A stretch of DNA of 46,890 nucleotides from an uncultured Clostridiaceae bacterium (GCA_947177415.1 CAMWUK010000020.1:1-46890), one strand, 5' to 3'; positions 32,927 through 42,400 are shown, numbered from the stretch's first letter. Notes: generated by a model not told the origin, from the letters alone. Numbers and translations: made by a program.

Positions 32927-33615
32927 AATCCCTGTACTTCTACAATCTCATTCCTTGGAAAAATAGTGTCTACGGCTTCATAAGTGAAATCATCATCATT
33001 ACTGCTGTCATACACTGCTTTTGTCTTTAGTTTGACAGAAACTGTCACACCATCCCGTTGCGGCAAATTTCTATTCGCATCTAAACTAAGTCCCCTAGCC
33101 AGATTCGTTCCTCTTGGACTGGTCACTGCAAAACTGTCAATGCCTTCTGCCATCAACTTTGCTTTATCTCTATCATGGTTAAGAGCATCTGAATAATCAC
33201 TATCACTATCGCAAACAAAAAGATACATATTACCCTTCTGGATATCACCATCTTTATCAAACCAGATAATATATTGTTCTGCTGACTTGTAATCCAATGG
33301 GTTTCCTGACGAATCTACTGTCTTTTTATAAATGCGGAGCATATTGTTGCCATTATCATAAACCACATTGCTTCCTTCCATTACCATATCCGCAATCATA
33401 TTAATAGTACACTGTGCTTCCATCTGCAAATCAACCTGGTTATTCAAAATCTGGTAACTACGTGAAGTTGCTGCCATAAACTGACCAACTGCTGTTACAA
33501 TAATCAGTGTGATCATCATAGCAATCAATAATTCAAGCAAAGTAAAACCGGCTTTTTGCTTCTTCTTACATTCTTCTGTTAGAATAAAATTTCTCTTATC
33601 TTCCTTCATTTGCAT
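32923..33615 (-). CDS. PilW-like minor pilin
   Basis: A 230-residue prepilin: leader of about 22 residues rich in Lys/Glu ending KAG, then FTLLELLIAMMITLIIVTAVGQFM with Glu at +5 and the processing site G/F. The C-terminal region is beta-rich (TVSVKLKTKAVYDSS) and typical of PilW-like or GspJ-like minor pilins. It is last of four minor pilin-like genes with gaps of 5-20 bp. The stop codon coincides with the end palindrome at 32899-32926. Function: initiating or tip-located pilus subunit (family knowledge). Confidence 0.88.
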   Translation of the reverse strand: MQMKEDKRNFILTEECKKKQKAGFTLLELLIAMMITLIIVTAVGQFMAATSRSYQILNNQVDLQMEAQCTINMIADMVMEGSNVVYDNGNNMLRIYKKTVDSSGNPLDYKSAEQYIIWFDKDGDIQKGNMYLFVCDSDSDYSDALNHDRDKAKLMAEGIDSFAVTSPRGTNLARGLSLDANRNLPQRDGVTVSVKLKTKAVYDSSNDDDFTYEAVDTIFPRNEIVEVQGL

Positions 33616-33623
33616 ATCACCAC

Positions 33624-34136
33624 CTAATTCACGTTTATAAAATGCTTACCGGTTTCTAATATCATCTCAATATCGTATTTTATTCCACTTCCGTCAGCAT
33701 GTTCTACATAAATATGCTCATATTTTGAAGTAAAAGTTCCATTTCCCTTATTAAATGTAATTTCCAGACTGCCACCGGTATTAAGGTCTACTGTGCCTGT
33801 TTTGCCGGATGCCCAAATTTTCACATTATGGTTTCCAATCTTTTGTCCCAGTGCTGCATTGCCTGTTCCGGTTGGAACCGTAAAAGAATTCGCCGTGCAA
33901 TACATATAGTAATCTGAACCCTTTTTATATATGTACATGACAGGTTGTTTATTTTGTTTCATAGTATCCATCTTTAATTTTGAAAGTGTTGCATCAATAT
34001 TTCTGGCTGCTGATTTTACATTCCCTGACTCTAAATATCCAAATCCCATACCAGCCAAAGAAGTAAATATACCAATAATCGCAACTACAATAATAAGCTC
34101 TATCATAGAAAAGCCTTTATGAAGATTTTTTTTCAT
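33624..34136 (-). CDS. GspH/FimT-like minor pilin
   Basis: 170 residues, starting MKKNLHKG/FSMIELIIVVAIIGIFTSLAGMG. The short leader is cleaved after Gly, with Glu at +5. Residues about 45-65 (AARNIDATLSKLKMDTMKQ) form the usual amphipathic helix, then a beta-rich C-terminus. It is 8 bp upstream of the PilW-like gene. Confidence 0.9.
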   Translation of the reverse strand: MKKNLHKGFSMIELIIVVAIIGIFTSLAGMGFGYLESGNVKSAARNIDATLSKLKMDTMKQNKQPVMYIYKKGSDYYMYCTANSFTVPTGTGNAALGQKIGNHNVKIWASGKTGTVDLNTGGSLEITFNKGNGTFTSKYEHIYVEHADGSGIKYDIEMILETGKHFINVN

Positions 34137-34156
34137 TGTTCTTCCTCCCTGACTAC

Positions 34157-36739
34157 TTATGGTCCCGCTGTTGGGGTTATTTCATCTGCATTCTTCTTCC
34201 AGTTTGAATATGTAATATATCTTGAAATATCTATAGCATCATTGGAAGCGTTGGAACCTTCTCCCGCTGAAAAAGTTGAAAAAGCATCAAAATAAGTAAT
34301 AAATTTCTCTTTTGCATCTGGTTTGGAACCTTCCTCTGCCCTCTGTTTACGAAACATTTCACGAAGCAGGGATGGTTCAGCGGTTAATGTTACGCCGCCA
34401 CCTCTTAAATATACTGTCTGATCGGAAATAACAAGCCCTTTCATACTGGTATTTGCTTCAATATTACAGTTTGCCACCACAATTGCTGCATTATCCGGGT
34501 GGCTATAATAGCTTTCCGTAGTTCCCCCATGGTTATATGCCAGTATCTTATCCAGCTGTACCTGATCCGTAGGTGAAACATTCCTTTTCACTACAAAATA
34601 TGCCCATACATAGGTTGTATCATTTATTTTTACCGGAACTGCCTTTATATAAGTATCAGCTTCAAGAATATCAAACCCTGAAGCTGCAGGGTTCGAACCC
34701 AGAGCATCATTTACAAAAACATGCTGACCATTGTTTTTGTCTACTGTCATAATCGCATCAAATATCTGGTTTCCTTTCTCTTGAGTTTCTGTCATACCAT
34801 ATCCTGTTGTTTTATCAGCATCGGATCCATCATAGGTAGGTTCATAGTTTCCCTTGTCTGCTGTACTAAGTGTCATCCGCAATGACTTATAAGTAAGGGC
34901 ATAATCAATGGACTCCTGTTTCAGTTTGTCCTCATCTCCAGAGTCTATAGTTTTTGTATATGTCTTATATTCCCCTGGATGATTACCATTATTTTCAAAA
35001 GTCATATAATTACTGGATGCCAGCAATGCAATTTGTGGTGAAATGGTAATACCTTTTCCGGCAATTCCACCTTCCCCAAACCGTAAATATCCTTTATCAA
35101 TAATTTGCCGTTTAGCATCATCTTTATCAAAATATCTATTATAAAAAGTATCTGCTGCACTCTGGCTTTTAAAGTTATAATAAAAATAAACCATAGCCCC
35201 TGAACTAGATGTCAAATTCGAGATATTATAAACATAAGGAATTGTGCTTTGTCCTGTACCAGTCTTTAACAATTTTCCAATTCCACTGGAACGACCGGTT
35301 ATCTCGTCCGATAAAACTTCTATTTTCCCTGGTTGCCCCAGTGCTGCATATTGCTCCCACTTCATAGGATTTTCATATCCATCTTTCATGTGTTCATCAG
35401 CAACCAGATAATAATTCTGGTCATATTTGACAGACAAAGACTGTCCCATAAGGATATCTTTCCGTTCTATACCAACAATCTCCATCTTTTGTTGATCGCG
35501 GGATATATAAGCACGCCCACCAAGAAGAATCGTACTCATATCGTCATCCATGTGCAAAGAAGAATACTTTCCATTGATAAGAATTGCACTACTGTATTGG
35601 GAATTAAGTTCTGTCCTTGTATCTGTCGTATTATCTTTGTTGAAACTGTAACCATAATAGGCAGCATTCTCTCCACCAAAATAAACATCTGAATAAGGGG
35701 CATTCAATGACATATCATCCATAATATAGCTGTTTGCATATACATTGAGTTTTGCTAGTGCCGGTGAACCGGATAAACCATTTCTACTAGTTACATAGTT
35801 CTTTGCATATACATTTACCAGCTCTGTTTTTTCTCCTAAAGTAAGGGTTGTACCCTGCATTACATTTACATCCCCACGGGTGATAACATTTGCGGACTTC
35901 CTTTTGACAGATACATCCGAATTCGTAGTTATATTAAATCCTCTATAACCGGCATACAAACTTCCGGCAACTGTTGCATTAGGTGCTGACTGTGCTGTCA
36001 CCTCTTCATCACCAATAATAGAATACTCTGTAAAGCCCGGATAAGTTCCGCCTCCTTCAAACCGGAGAACCGGAACAGAAAACTTAATATCTGTTGTAAT
36101 CCATGTAGAAACCTCATCATCATTATTTCCTGTACCTGTGTTTTCCACATATTTTACTTTTATATTTTTTAGCACTAAGTATTTGCTTGTATCAGGGTGT
36201 GAGCCATCAAAGACAAGTTCCATTTGTGCATAATTTGCTCCACCATCTACCATAACATAATCTCTAAGCTTCTCCGCATTGGAATCATCACCACGAAAAG
36301 CATCCACAAGCACATTCTGGATCTTTTCTATTTTATAAAGGCTGTTGCCAGGTAATGTGGGATTAGTTGCATGATCAATCAAATTTGTAGTATCTGAAAT
36401 CCGCTTTAGAATACCTTCAATATAATTTTTTCCAAAACCAGTTTGAATCTTTGCCTGATCGGTTGTATTCATAACATCGCCTGTATAATTTTCCATCAAT
36501 ACTATATAAGCCTCTTTCATGGCTTCTGATGAAATATTCTCCAAAGCAATGTTCAATTTATCCATAACTGTTTCTGTAGCATAAAAATTCTTCTTAATTG
36601 TACGGTCGGTTCCCTTTGTCTCAATATTAATTAATGTAACATTTAGAAGAATACTTCCCAAAATTCCAACAAAAGCAACTGCTATGATTACGAACACCAA
36701 AGATGAACCATCAGAATGTTTTTTGTAAAATTTTTCCAT
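34157..36739 (-). CDS. Large PilX-like pilin-related protein
   Basis: The 860-residue protein begins MEKFYKKHSDGSSLVFVIIAVAFVGILGS. The layout matches the PilX N-terminal helix, but Phe stands where most pilins have Glu+5, as in other PilX-like proteins. The ectodomain is very large (over 800 residues) and beta-rich, with many Asn/Ser/Gly turns. Stretches such as NVYAKNYVTS and LNVYANSYIMDDMSLNAPYSDVYF suggest stacked beta-helical rungs. It is placed 5 bp after the PilV-like gene. The size points to an exposed, adhesin-like pilus tip subunit (inference). Confidence 0.8.
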   Translation of the reverse strand: MEKFYKKHSDGSSLVFVIIAVAFVGILGSILLNVTLINIETKGTDRTIKKNFYATETVMDKLNIALENISSEAMKEAYIVLMENYTGDVMNTTDQAKIQTGFGKNYIEGILKRISDTTNLIDHATNPTLPGNSLYKIEKIQNVLVDAFRGDDSNAEKLRDYVMVDGGANYAQMELVFDGSHPDTSKYLVLKNIKVKYVENTGTGNNDDEVSTWITTDIKFSVPVLRFEGGGTYPGFTEYSIIGDEEVTAQSAPNATVAGSLYAGYRGFNITTNSDVSVKRKSANVITRGDVNVMQGTTLTLGEKTELVNVYAKNYVTSRNGLSGSPALAKLNVYANSYIMDDMSLNAPYSDVYFGGENAAYYGYSFNKDNTTDTRTELNSQYSSAILINGKYSSLHMDDDMSTILLGGRAYISRDQQKMEIVGIERKDILMGQSLSVKYDQNYYLVADEHMKDGYENPMKWEQYAALGQPGKIEVLSDEITGRSSGIGKLLKTGTGQSTIPYVYNISNLTSSSGAMVYFYYNFKSQSAADTFYNRYFDKDDAKRQIIDKGYLRFGEGGIAGKGITISPQIALLASSNYMTFENNGNHPGEYKTYTKTIDSGDEDKLKQESIDYALTYKSLRMTLSTADKGNYEPTYDGSDADKTTGYGMTETQEKGNQIFDAIMTVDKNNGQHVFVNDALGSNPAASGFDILEADTYIKAVPVKINDTTYVWAYFVVKRNVSPTDQVQLDKILAYNHGGTTESYYSHPDNAAIVVANCNIEANTSMKGLVISDQTVYLRGGGVTLTAEPSLLREMFRKQRAEEGSKPDAKEKFITYFDAFSTFSAGEGSNASNDAIDISRYITYSNWKKNADEITPTAGP

Positions 36740-36744
36740 CCTAT

Positions 36745-37935
36745 CTACTCTCCTCTCGTTGAATCTATGGTAACTACCGGTTTGGATAAATCGTCTTTAT
36801 TATATATCGAAACTGTTAAATCTGATAATCTTTGTATCATCTCTGTACCTACAATATTATCCATAGTTGATTGCTCACATATCATATCACTTGTAGTAGC
36901 ATCTTTAGGGAAGTTCGTCCAGATTTTTGCTACTTTTCCTGCTATGCTGCTATTCCTTGATTCAAAATGCATATAGGAACCATGATTCCCAATATACTCT
37001 GTCATTGCCTTATTATCCTTATCATCTTTTAGGATTTGATCCGTATCTACTATATGTACACTCTGGCATACTGCATATACCATATAATTACACTGCCAGT
37101 CTACAGGAGGATTTGTATAATCAATAGATACATCGAATCCCTGGCTAATCGTCCTTGAACCGGTAACATCATAATTAAAGAACACATATATCCCCTTTAG
37201 CTGGCTTTCTTCCATCAAACCATTATAAATATCAGGACCTGTCTGGGCATGTTCACACCCAGGTACTGATCCATTTAATGTATATTCACTATATACACGG
37301 ACATGCACCATACCTGCTGATATTGGATTTCCTGTTTCATCTGTGTCTGTAATCTCCACTTTCATTGTTTTATTCAGCTTCTCTGCAAAAAAATCAATGC
37401 TCTCATTTATACCTGTTTCATTAAAATGGAGTCTTCGGAATTCACGTATTTTATCTAATGTCTCATCCTTCTCCAAGGCAACTACTGTAGTATCTGAGCC
37501 AAGAGAAGAAATTACCGGCATACCTGTGCTGTTAAGGGTATGATATCCTGTAGTATCCACTTTTACTCTTGCAATGTATTCTTTCCCATCGCTTTCAATA
37601 CCATTTTTCTGAAAATAGTATATACTATTATTACTGTCATTAATTGTATAAATACGATCCGTAGTATTATAATTTCCTTCTTTAAACATTCCACCATCAG
37701 CTGTAGCAGGTGCATACACTGCTGCAATATCCTCAATCCGTTGATAGGAACGGAATTCTTCCATAACAGCCTGTGCAGCCGTATTGGCTCTTTGTACATT
37801 CTTTATCCTGACATTTGTCTGGGCACTATTTGAAAAAAAAGCAAGCATTGGTGTAAAAAGTATACCGATTAGTGCAATACTGACCATAACTTCCATTAGG
37901 GTAAAACCTTTTCGATGCCTTTTTATTCCATTCAT
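36745..37935 (-). CDS. PilV/GspI-like minor pilin
   Basis: 396 residues, starting MNGIKRHRKG/FTLMEVMVSIALIGILFTPMLAFF, with Glu at +5 and a 10-residue leader. The mature protein has a helix (AQTNVRIKNVQRANTAAQAVMEEF) and a long beta-rich domain, larger than the family's usual 120-200 residues. First of the minor pilin genes, after the terminator-like hairpin that follows pilO. Confidence 0.88.
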   Translation of the reverse strand: MNGIKRHRKGFTLMEVMVSIALIGILFTPMLAFFSNSAQTNVRIKNVQRANTAAQAVMEEFRSYQRIEDIAAVYAPATADGGMFKEGNYNTTDRIYTINDSNNSIYYFQKNGIESDGKEYIARVKVDTTGYHTLNSTGMPVISSLGSDTTVVALEKDETLDKIREFRRLHFNETGINESIDFFAEKLNKTMKVEITDTDETGNPISAGMVHVRVYSEYTLNGSVPGCEHAQTGPDIYNGLMEESQLKGIYVFFNYDVTGSRTISQGFDVSIDYTNPPVDWQCNYMVYAVCQSVHIVDTDQILKDDKDNKAMTEYIGNHGSYMHFESRNSSIAGKVAKIWTNFPKDATTSDMICEQSTMDNIVGTEMIQRLSDLTVSIYNKDDLSKPVVTIDSTRGE

Positions 37936-37986
37936 AATCTGACTCCTTTCTTCTTTTTTGTCTTGTCAATTCATTTATTCCACAAA

Positions 37987-38020
37987 AGGTCAACCAGCTT
38001 ATGCCTCTACCAGTTGACCT
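37987..38020 (-). terminator. Terminator-like hairpin between pilO and the minor pilins
   Basis: Arms AGGTCAAC and GTTGACCT with an 18-nt loop are followed by TTTTGTGG on the minus strand. It may only partly stop transcription, since no promoter with a good -10 box is seen before the minor pilin genes. A stronger T-run follows on the plus strand. Confidence 0.55.
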
Positions 38021-38044
38021 CTTTTTTCTGCTTGTCTGTCAGAA

Positions 38045-38812
38045 CTATTTTTTCTTATTTGCTGTAGACTTCTTTGAACCAAAGATATTTACAACTCCCA
38101 AGTCTACACCTTCTGTTGTAGGTTCTTCATATTCATTATCTACACCTTCCACAGCAAACATACATAAGTTCATTGTTCCCATTAATCCACCTGTGGTTTC
38201 ATCAAAACCTACAGTAATATTCTCCACTGACATTTTATCTTTATATCCATTAATGAAATCAAGAGCCTTTGTTAATTCTTCAGCCTGTCCACTAAAAGAT
38301 AGTGTCAGCACAGTCTTATATCCCACAATATCCGGATAAGTCTCCTCTGCCACACCAGCTTGTGCTACAGAAGAAGTACTTGCAATATTTTCATTTTCAA
38401 TCTGTACCACACCAGTAGTACGTGCTTCTGTCTGGTTAAAGAAAATATTATTTACTGCAAGAGCCACTTGTGAAGAAAAAATATCTGTATCCTTCTCTAA
38501 ATCTGCTAATATTTTAATTGCTTTCTCATGGGTCATTCCACCAGGAAATTTAGCCAGAATCGCCTCCCTGTCATTTTTAAAAGTAGTAATTTCTGCTCTT
38601 TTAGTTGCTTCGTTTGCAATCTTGCCATCCAATTCTGTCACGTATGCCTGTTTTTCCTTATTAAGAGTTTTCACCTCATCTGCTTTCTTCTGGTTTGGCG
38701 AAAATGCGAAGAAATAAGAAAGTGCCAGTACAAGAATAGCTCCTAGTGTAAACATAAGTTTCTTATCTCTTTCTGTTACATTCGATAATGCACTTGGTTT
38801 CTTTTTGTTCAT
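38045..38812 (-). CDS. pilO: PilO-like inner-membrane assembly protein
   Basis: 255 residues starting MNKKKPSALSNVTERDKK, with GGAGGGG 9 bp before the ATG; the frame extends 27 codons upstream into pilMN, without a signal. One membrane helix at about 20-40 (LMFTLGAILVLALSYFFAF) is followed by a coiled coil (KADEVKTLNKEKQAYVTELDGKIANEATKR) and a ferredoxin-like beta/alpha domain (VALAVNNIFFN, YKTVLTLSFSGQAEELTKALDFI), the PilO plan. The C-terminus is Lys/Ser-rich. It overlaps nothing and follows pilMN by 13 bp. Partner of PilM-PilN on the cytoplasmic side. Confidence 0.85.
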   Translation of the reverse strand: MNKKKPSALSNVTERDKKLMFTLGAILVLALSYFFAFSPNQKKADEVKTLNKEKQAYVTELDGKIANEATKRAEITTFKNDREAILAKFPGGMTHEKAIKILADLEKDTDIFSSQVALAVNNIFFNQTEARTTGVVQIENENIASTSSVAQAGVAEETYPDIVGYKTVLTLSFSGQAEELTKALDFINGYKDKMSVENITVGFDETTGGLMGTMNLCMFAVEGVDNEYEEPTTEGVDLGVVNIFGSKKSTANKKK

Positions 38813-38825
38813 GTCCTTACCCCTC

Positions 38826-40607
38826 CTACTCTGTTGCCGCACTGCTAGCAGACGGTGCTGTTGTATTTTCCGTTGATGCACCTGCATTTCCACCCTGCTG
38901 GGTATCTGGATTTGCTGTTTCTTCTGTTTCCTTTACTTCTTCATCCTTTAATGCTGTATTTTCATCTACAAAAGCATTATAAGGATTATATTCACAAACA
39001 ACTGTAAAGGTCTCTTTGGCATCCTTTTTGTTTCCTTCTTCTGTACTCTCTGTAATATTGGAAACAGTAGCATTTGCCACACTTGGAATTTTCTTAAGCT
39101 GCAATAATAATTCTGTAATCGAATATTTGTTAGATTTTGCTTCAATATTCATACTAATGCTATTTGTATCTGAGATAATGGATAACACTTGCATGTTGCT
39201 TGGCATAACTTGTGCAGCCATTTCCAAAAATTCATTTAACTGGAAGTTACGGTTGGAAGTCTGGTTATACATATATCTGGTATATTCATAAGATTCCTTT
39301 GCGGCTTGATGGGATGCATAAACATTTTCAATATATACTTTTTGATCAATCTCCTTTTGAAGATTCTCACCTTTTATTCTTGCCATCTGCAGATTTGCAA
39401 AAGAACCAATAATCAAAGCTGCACCAATAATGCAGGCTCCTCCAAACAATGCCATAAATGCTTTTGCTTCTCCGCCACTATTATTAGACGTACGGGCATC
39501 TTCCGGAACAAAACCAACTGGTGCAATAGTTGCTCCGATTGCAGACAGATAATCTGCCTGTGAAGCCAGATTAAGACCTTTACTAAAGGTTATTCCAAAT
39601 AAATTATCAATCTTCTTTACATCAAAACCGGTTTCATTTGCCATAAGGATTTCAATACCCTTAAATTTAGAACCTACACCCATTAAGTAAATTGTATTAA
39701 TTCTTTTATCTGAGTTTCTTGACATATAATAATCAAGTACACGATTGACATTATTCATAATATAGTGGATGGTACTGGTAACTTCTTCTCTGCCACGATA
39801 CTCACGCATTATTTTATCGTATGCATCTGATGCCACCGACATACCTCCGGAAGACTCTCCCCCCATATCAAGATGAGCATTAATGATACCTTCCTGCATC
39901 AGAAGCTGCATCGCGTCCTTAGTAGAATTCTTCCCAAACACAGTATTGTCCAATACAGCAGAAACGATATTCATTGCTCCATAAGAAATAGTTCTTTGCA
40001 ATGCAAGTTTGTCATTCTCAATTACATTCACTATTGTTGTCTGATCATTAATCTGTACAGAAACATTTACTCCGGTTTCAATCTTACCTTTCATAATCTG
40101 GTAAGTACTATTACCTATATAGTCTATGGCATTTACATGAAGTCCAGCAATTTCTGCAAAACTATAAATATTCTTGATTAAGTTATTAGGTGCAGCTAAA
40201 AGTAAAAGTTTCAATTTTTTCTCTTCTTTTGTATTAATCTTTTCCAGAATAGTGTAAGAAATTGTATATTCTGATACATCCAATGGAAAATATTCTGTTG
40301 CACTTGCATCAATAATAGACTGAATCTTATTATCCGGCACTCCAGGAATAACAACTTCACGGTTTGCCAATTTTGTAGAGGCAATAGTAAAAATCGCTTC
40401 CTTTGTATTCATTTTTGCATTTTCCAGCTGGCTTTTCAAAGTCTGAGCCATCAAATCTTTGTCTAAGATAAAGCCATCCTCAACAATATTTTCCGGTGTA
40501 TCGAAGGTGATACAATTTAATACATGTGGATTTTTCTTTCCAGCTTCAAGTTCACAAACTTTGACATTGTGTAACCCTATTTCTATACTTAATACTTTCT
40601 TACCCAC
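38826..40607 (-). CDS. pilMN: PilM-PilN fusion protein
   Basis: 593 residues. The start is the GTG preceded by AAGGAGGAAGG, giving the N-terminal VGKKVLSIEIGLHNVKVCEL. The first approximately 370 residues are the actin-like PilM domain (GVPDNKIQSIIDASATEYFPLDV, LLLAAPNNLIKNIYSFAE, VSVQINDQTTIVNV, YLMGVGSKFKGIEI). A membrane helix at about 390-410 (ALFGGACIIGAALIIGSFA) and a PilN-like coiled coil and ferredoxin-like domain follow. The last approximately 45 residues are Thr/Ser/Ala/Gly-rich. In most bacteria PilM and PilN are separate; fusion would fix their stoichiometry. The upstream in-frame codons to 40712 overlie a repeat end and are not protein. Confidence 0.85.
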   Translation of the reverse strand: MGKKVLSIEIGLHNVKVCELEAGKKNPHVLNCITFDTPENIVEDGFILDKDLMAQTLKSQLENAKMNTKEAIFTIASTKLANREVVIPGVPDNKIQSIIDASATEYFPLDVSEYTISYTILEKINTKEEKKLKLLLLAAPNNLIKNIYSFAEIAGLHVNAIDYIGNSTYQIMKGKIETGVNVSVQINDQTTIVNVIENDKLALQRTISYGAMNIVSAVLDNTVFGKNSTKDAMQLLMQEGIINAHLDMGGESSGGMSVASDAYDKIMREYRGREEVTSTIHYIMNNVNRVLDYYMSRNSDKRINTIYLMGVGSKFKGIEILMANETGFDVKKIDNLFGITFSKGLNLASQADYLSAIGATIAPVGFVPEDARTSNNSGGEAKAFMALFGGACIIGAALIIGSFANLQMARIKGENLQKEIDQKVYIENVYASHQAAKESYEYTRYMYNQTSNRNFQLNEFLEMAAQVMPSNMQVLSIISDTNSISMNIEAKSNKYSITELLLQLKKIPSVANATVSNITESTEEGNKKDAKETFTVVCEYNPYNAFVDENTALKDEEVKETEETANPDTQQGGNAGASTENTTAPSASSAATE

Positions 40608-40783
40608 GTCTGCCTTCCTCCTTATTTTTACGGTTTGATAACCATTTATGCTATATCCCGATGTCTTTTTGCTACTGTTCACACCTAAACAATAACGTCT
40701 TTTACATCGCACAAAACTAATTCTTGGTAGTTATATCTTGATTAGTCTTCTGCGACATAAAACACAAAGTTTTCTGTCACACA

Positions 40784-41554
40784 CTACCCTAATAAAACGG
40801 ATAGATTAGTTACTTCTAAGTACCAATTCACCAGCTTGTCCCCACAAAGCATCATAATATAAATTCCTACTGCCAGGTAAGGTCCAAGAGATAATACTTT
40901 ATCTGCATTAGTCATCTTCATACGGATGGTGTGTACAACGGAACCAATAATGCAAGATAAGAAAAATCCTGCAATTACATTCTTCCAACCCAGTACCAGA
41001 CCAGCTGCCATCATAAGGGTAGCATCACCTCCACCAATCCATCTGCCTCCTGATCCAACAAACAAAATTTCCAAAAATAAACCAACGGAACACATTCCAA
41101 TAATATAAAGAGAAATATGCTGCCAGTCCATCCCAGCACGAATCACTCCCATAACGCCAATAAATATAGTAAGTCCTAAAGGAATTTCCATAGTTCTTTC
41201 ATCAATTACAGATATAACAATCAATGCTGATGTTACCATACAATAAATCACACTTAAAAAACTTATACCATTACATAAAAAGACAATTAAATACAACACT
41301 GCATTTAACGCCTCAATAATTGGATATTGAGGAGATATCTTCTCTCCACATTTTCTGCACTTACCACCAAGTGCTAAATAACTAAACACAGGTATCATAT
41401 CAAACCAAGCCAGTTGATACCCACACTTTACACAATGGGACCGAATTCGTACAAAATCTTCCCCTTCTGGAATACGAAGAATCAGAACATTTAAAAAGCT
41501 GCCTATTACCAAGCCGTATATTACAACTAATGTGTATACACAAATATAAAACAT
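40784..41554 (-). CDS. pilD: Prepilin peptidase and N-methyltransferase PilD
   Basis: 256 residues with about seven membrane helices. The N-terminal zinc-binding CxxC pairs (HCVKCGYQ and CRKCGEK) belong to the methyltransferase domain; the peptidase has the two aspartates in VIDERTMEIP and GGGDATLMMAAG. It cuts the leader after Gly in the pilins of this locus and methylates the new N-terminus (family knowledge). Start ATG after AAAGGAG. It follows pilA after a strong GC-rich hairpin. Confidence 0.95.
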   Translation of the reverse strand: MFYICVYTLVVIYGLVIGSFLNVLILRIPEGEDFVRIRSHCVKCGYQLAWFDMIPVFSYLALGGKCRKCGEKISPQYPIIEALNAVLYLIVFLCNGISFLSVIYCMVTSALIVISVIDERTMEIPLGLTIFIGVMGVIRAGMDWQHISLYIIGMCSVGLFLEILFVGSGGRWIGGGDATLMMAAGLVLGWKNVIAGFFLSCIIGSVVHTIRMKMTNADKVLSLGPYLAVGIYIMMLCGDKLVNWYLEVTNLSVLLG

Positions 41555-41589
41555 GTTCTCTTCTCCTTTCCTTCTCTTTCTTTTTATCT

Positions 41590-41620
41590 TCTCCCGCCCC
41601 CCTGAGGAAGGGGCGGGAGA
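41590..41620 (-). promoter_or_regulatory. GC-rich hairpin between pilA and pilD
   Basis: Arms TCTCCCGCCCC and GGGGCGGGAGA (11 bp perfect) with a 9-nt loop, followed by AGATAAAAAG, not a T-run. In an AT-rich window this block stands out. It would not be a strong terminator, but could stabilise the pilA transcript end. Confidence 0.7.
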
Positions 41621-41669
41621 TATGATTTATGTATAAGACTGAGTGTCTTATTTTGTTGTATTAACTAAA

Positions 41670-42248
41670 TCATGAAGAAGCACCACCACCACCTGATGTA
41701 CTAGTATAATTTGCACTCGTATAATCAGAATCTGTAATTTCACCACTTTTTCCATTTGTAGCTACATACAAATTCCCAACTTTTACCATTATCGCTGCAT
41801 TGCCATTAGCATCCTTTACTGCAGATATAGACACTTGATTTGCAGGAGCAGCACCCGATCCTGTATTATTCTTTGCAGCCTTTGAAGTACACTTTTTCAC
41901 AGCATCTGCTCCGCTAGCTCCCCACTTATATCCAAGATATGTTTCAAAAGCTTTTAGTTCATTGCTACTTGCTGTTGTTATTTTACCCAAATCTGCATTA
42001 TTTGTAGGATCCAATTCATAATCCGTACATACAGACTGCACTGCTGTTAACATAGCATTCATCGTATCCAAATCTCTAGTTTTTCTTGATTTTTCCAAGT
42101 AAGGAATTAATTGTGTTCCAATTAAGGCAATTAAGATTGCCATAACTGCAATAACAATAATCAACTCAATCATAGAGAAACCTTTTGTTCCATTCTTCTT
42201 TTGATTCTCACGAATCATTCTAAATCTTTCCATTAATTTTTTCATCAT
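41670..42248 (-). CDS. pilA: Type IV major pilin candidate
   Basis: 192 residues. A long 23-residue leader ends in GTKG; the mature N-terminus is FSMIELIIVIAVMAILIALIGTQL, with Glu at +5. The rest has pilin features: a conserved helix (KSRKTRDLDTMNAMLTAVQSV), then a beta-region with AKNNTGSGAAPANQVSISAV, ending in a Ser/Thr/Gly-rich tail (YTSTSGGGGASS). The ATG follows AAAGGAGATATGGC. It is placed between pilC and pilD, with a 150-bp leader and a hairpin on the 3' side, suggesting high and separately controlled expression. Confidence 0.92.
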   Translation of the reverse strand: MMKKLMERFRMIRENQKKNGTKGFSMIELIIVIAVMAILIALIGTQLIPYLEKSRKTRDLDTMNAMLTAVQSVCTDYELDPTNNADLGKITTASSNELKAFETYLGYKWGASGADAVKKCTSKAAKNNTGSGAAPANQVSISAVKDANGNAAIMVKVGNLYVATNGKSGEITDSDYTSANYTSTSGGGGASS

Positions 42249-42268
42249 AAGCCATATCTCCTTTTCTT

Positions 42269-42333
42269 GCTGTCCTTCACCCCTTATTCCACCAATCCTC
42301 AGTAGCGAATGCTAATCGGCATTTTGGGACAGC
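42269..42333 (-). promoter_or_regulatory. Structured leader upstream of pilA
   Basis: In the 5' leader of pilA the arms GCTGTCC and GGACAGC close a 65-nt segment with an inner TAGC/GCTA hairpin. CCGAT and CTGAGG around that inner stem could pair as sheared G-A pairs. The 3' arm ends 9 bp before the AGGAG site. It does not match c-di-GMP riboswitch consensus as I recall it. A structured leader or mRNA stabiliser are both possible. Confidence 0.45.
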
Positions 42334-42400
42334 CATTTTTATTTGTCTGATAACCAGACCTTTATTAAAAGTGTTCTACCCCTCTGGTAGTAGTACACTA

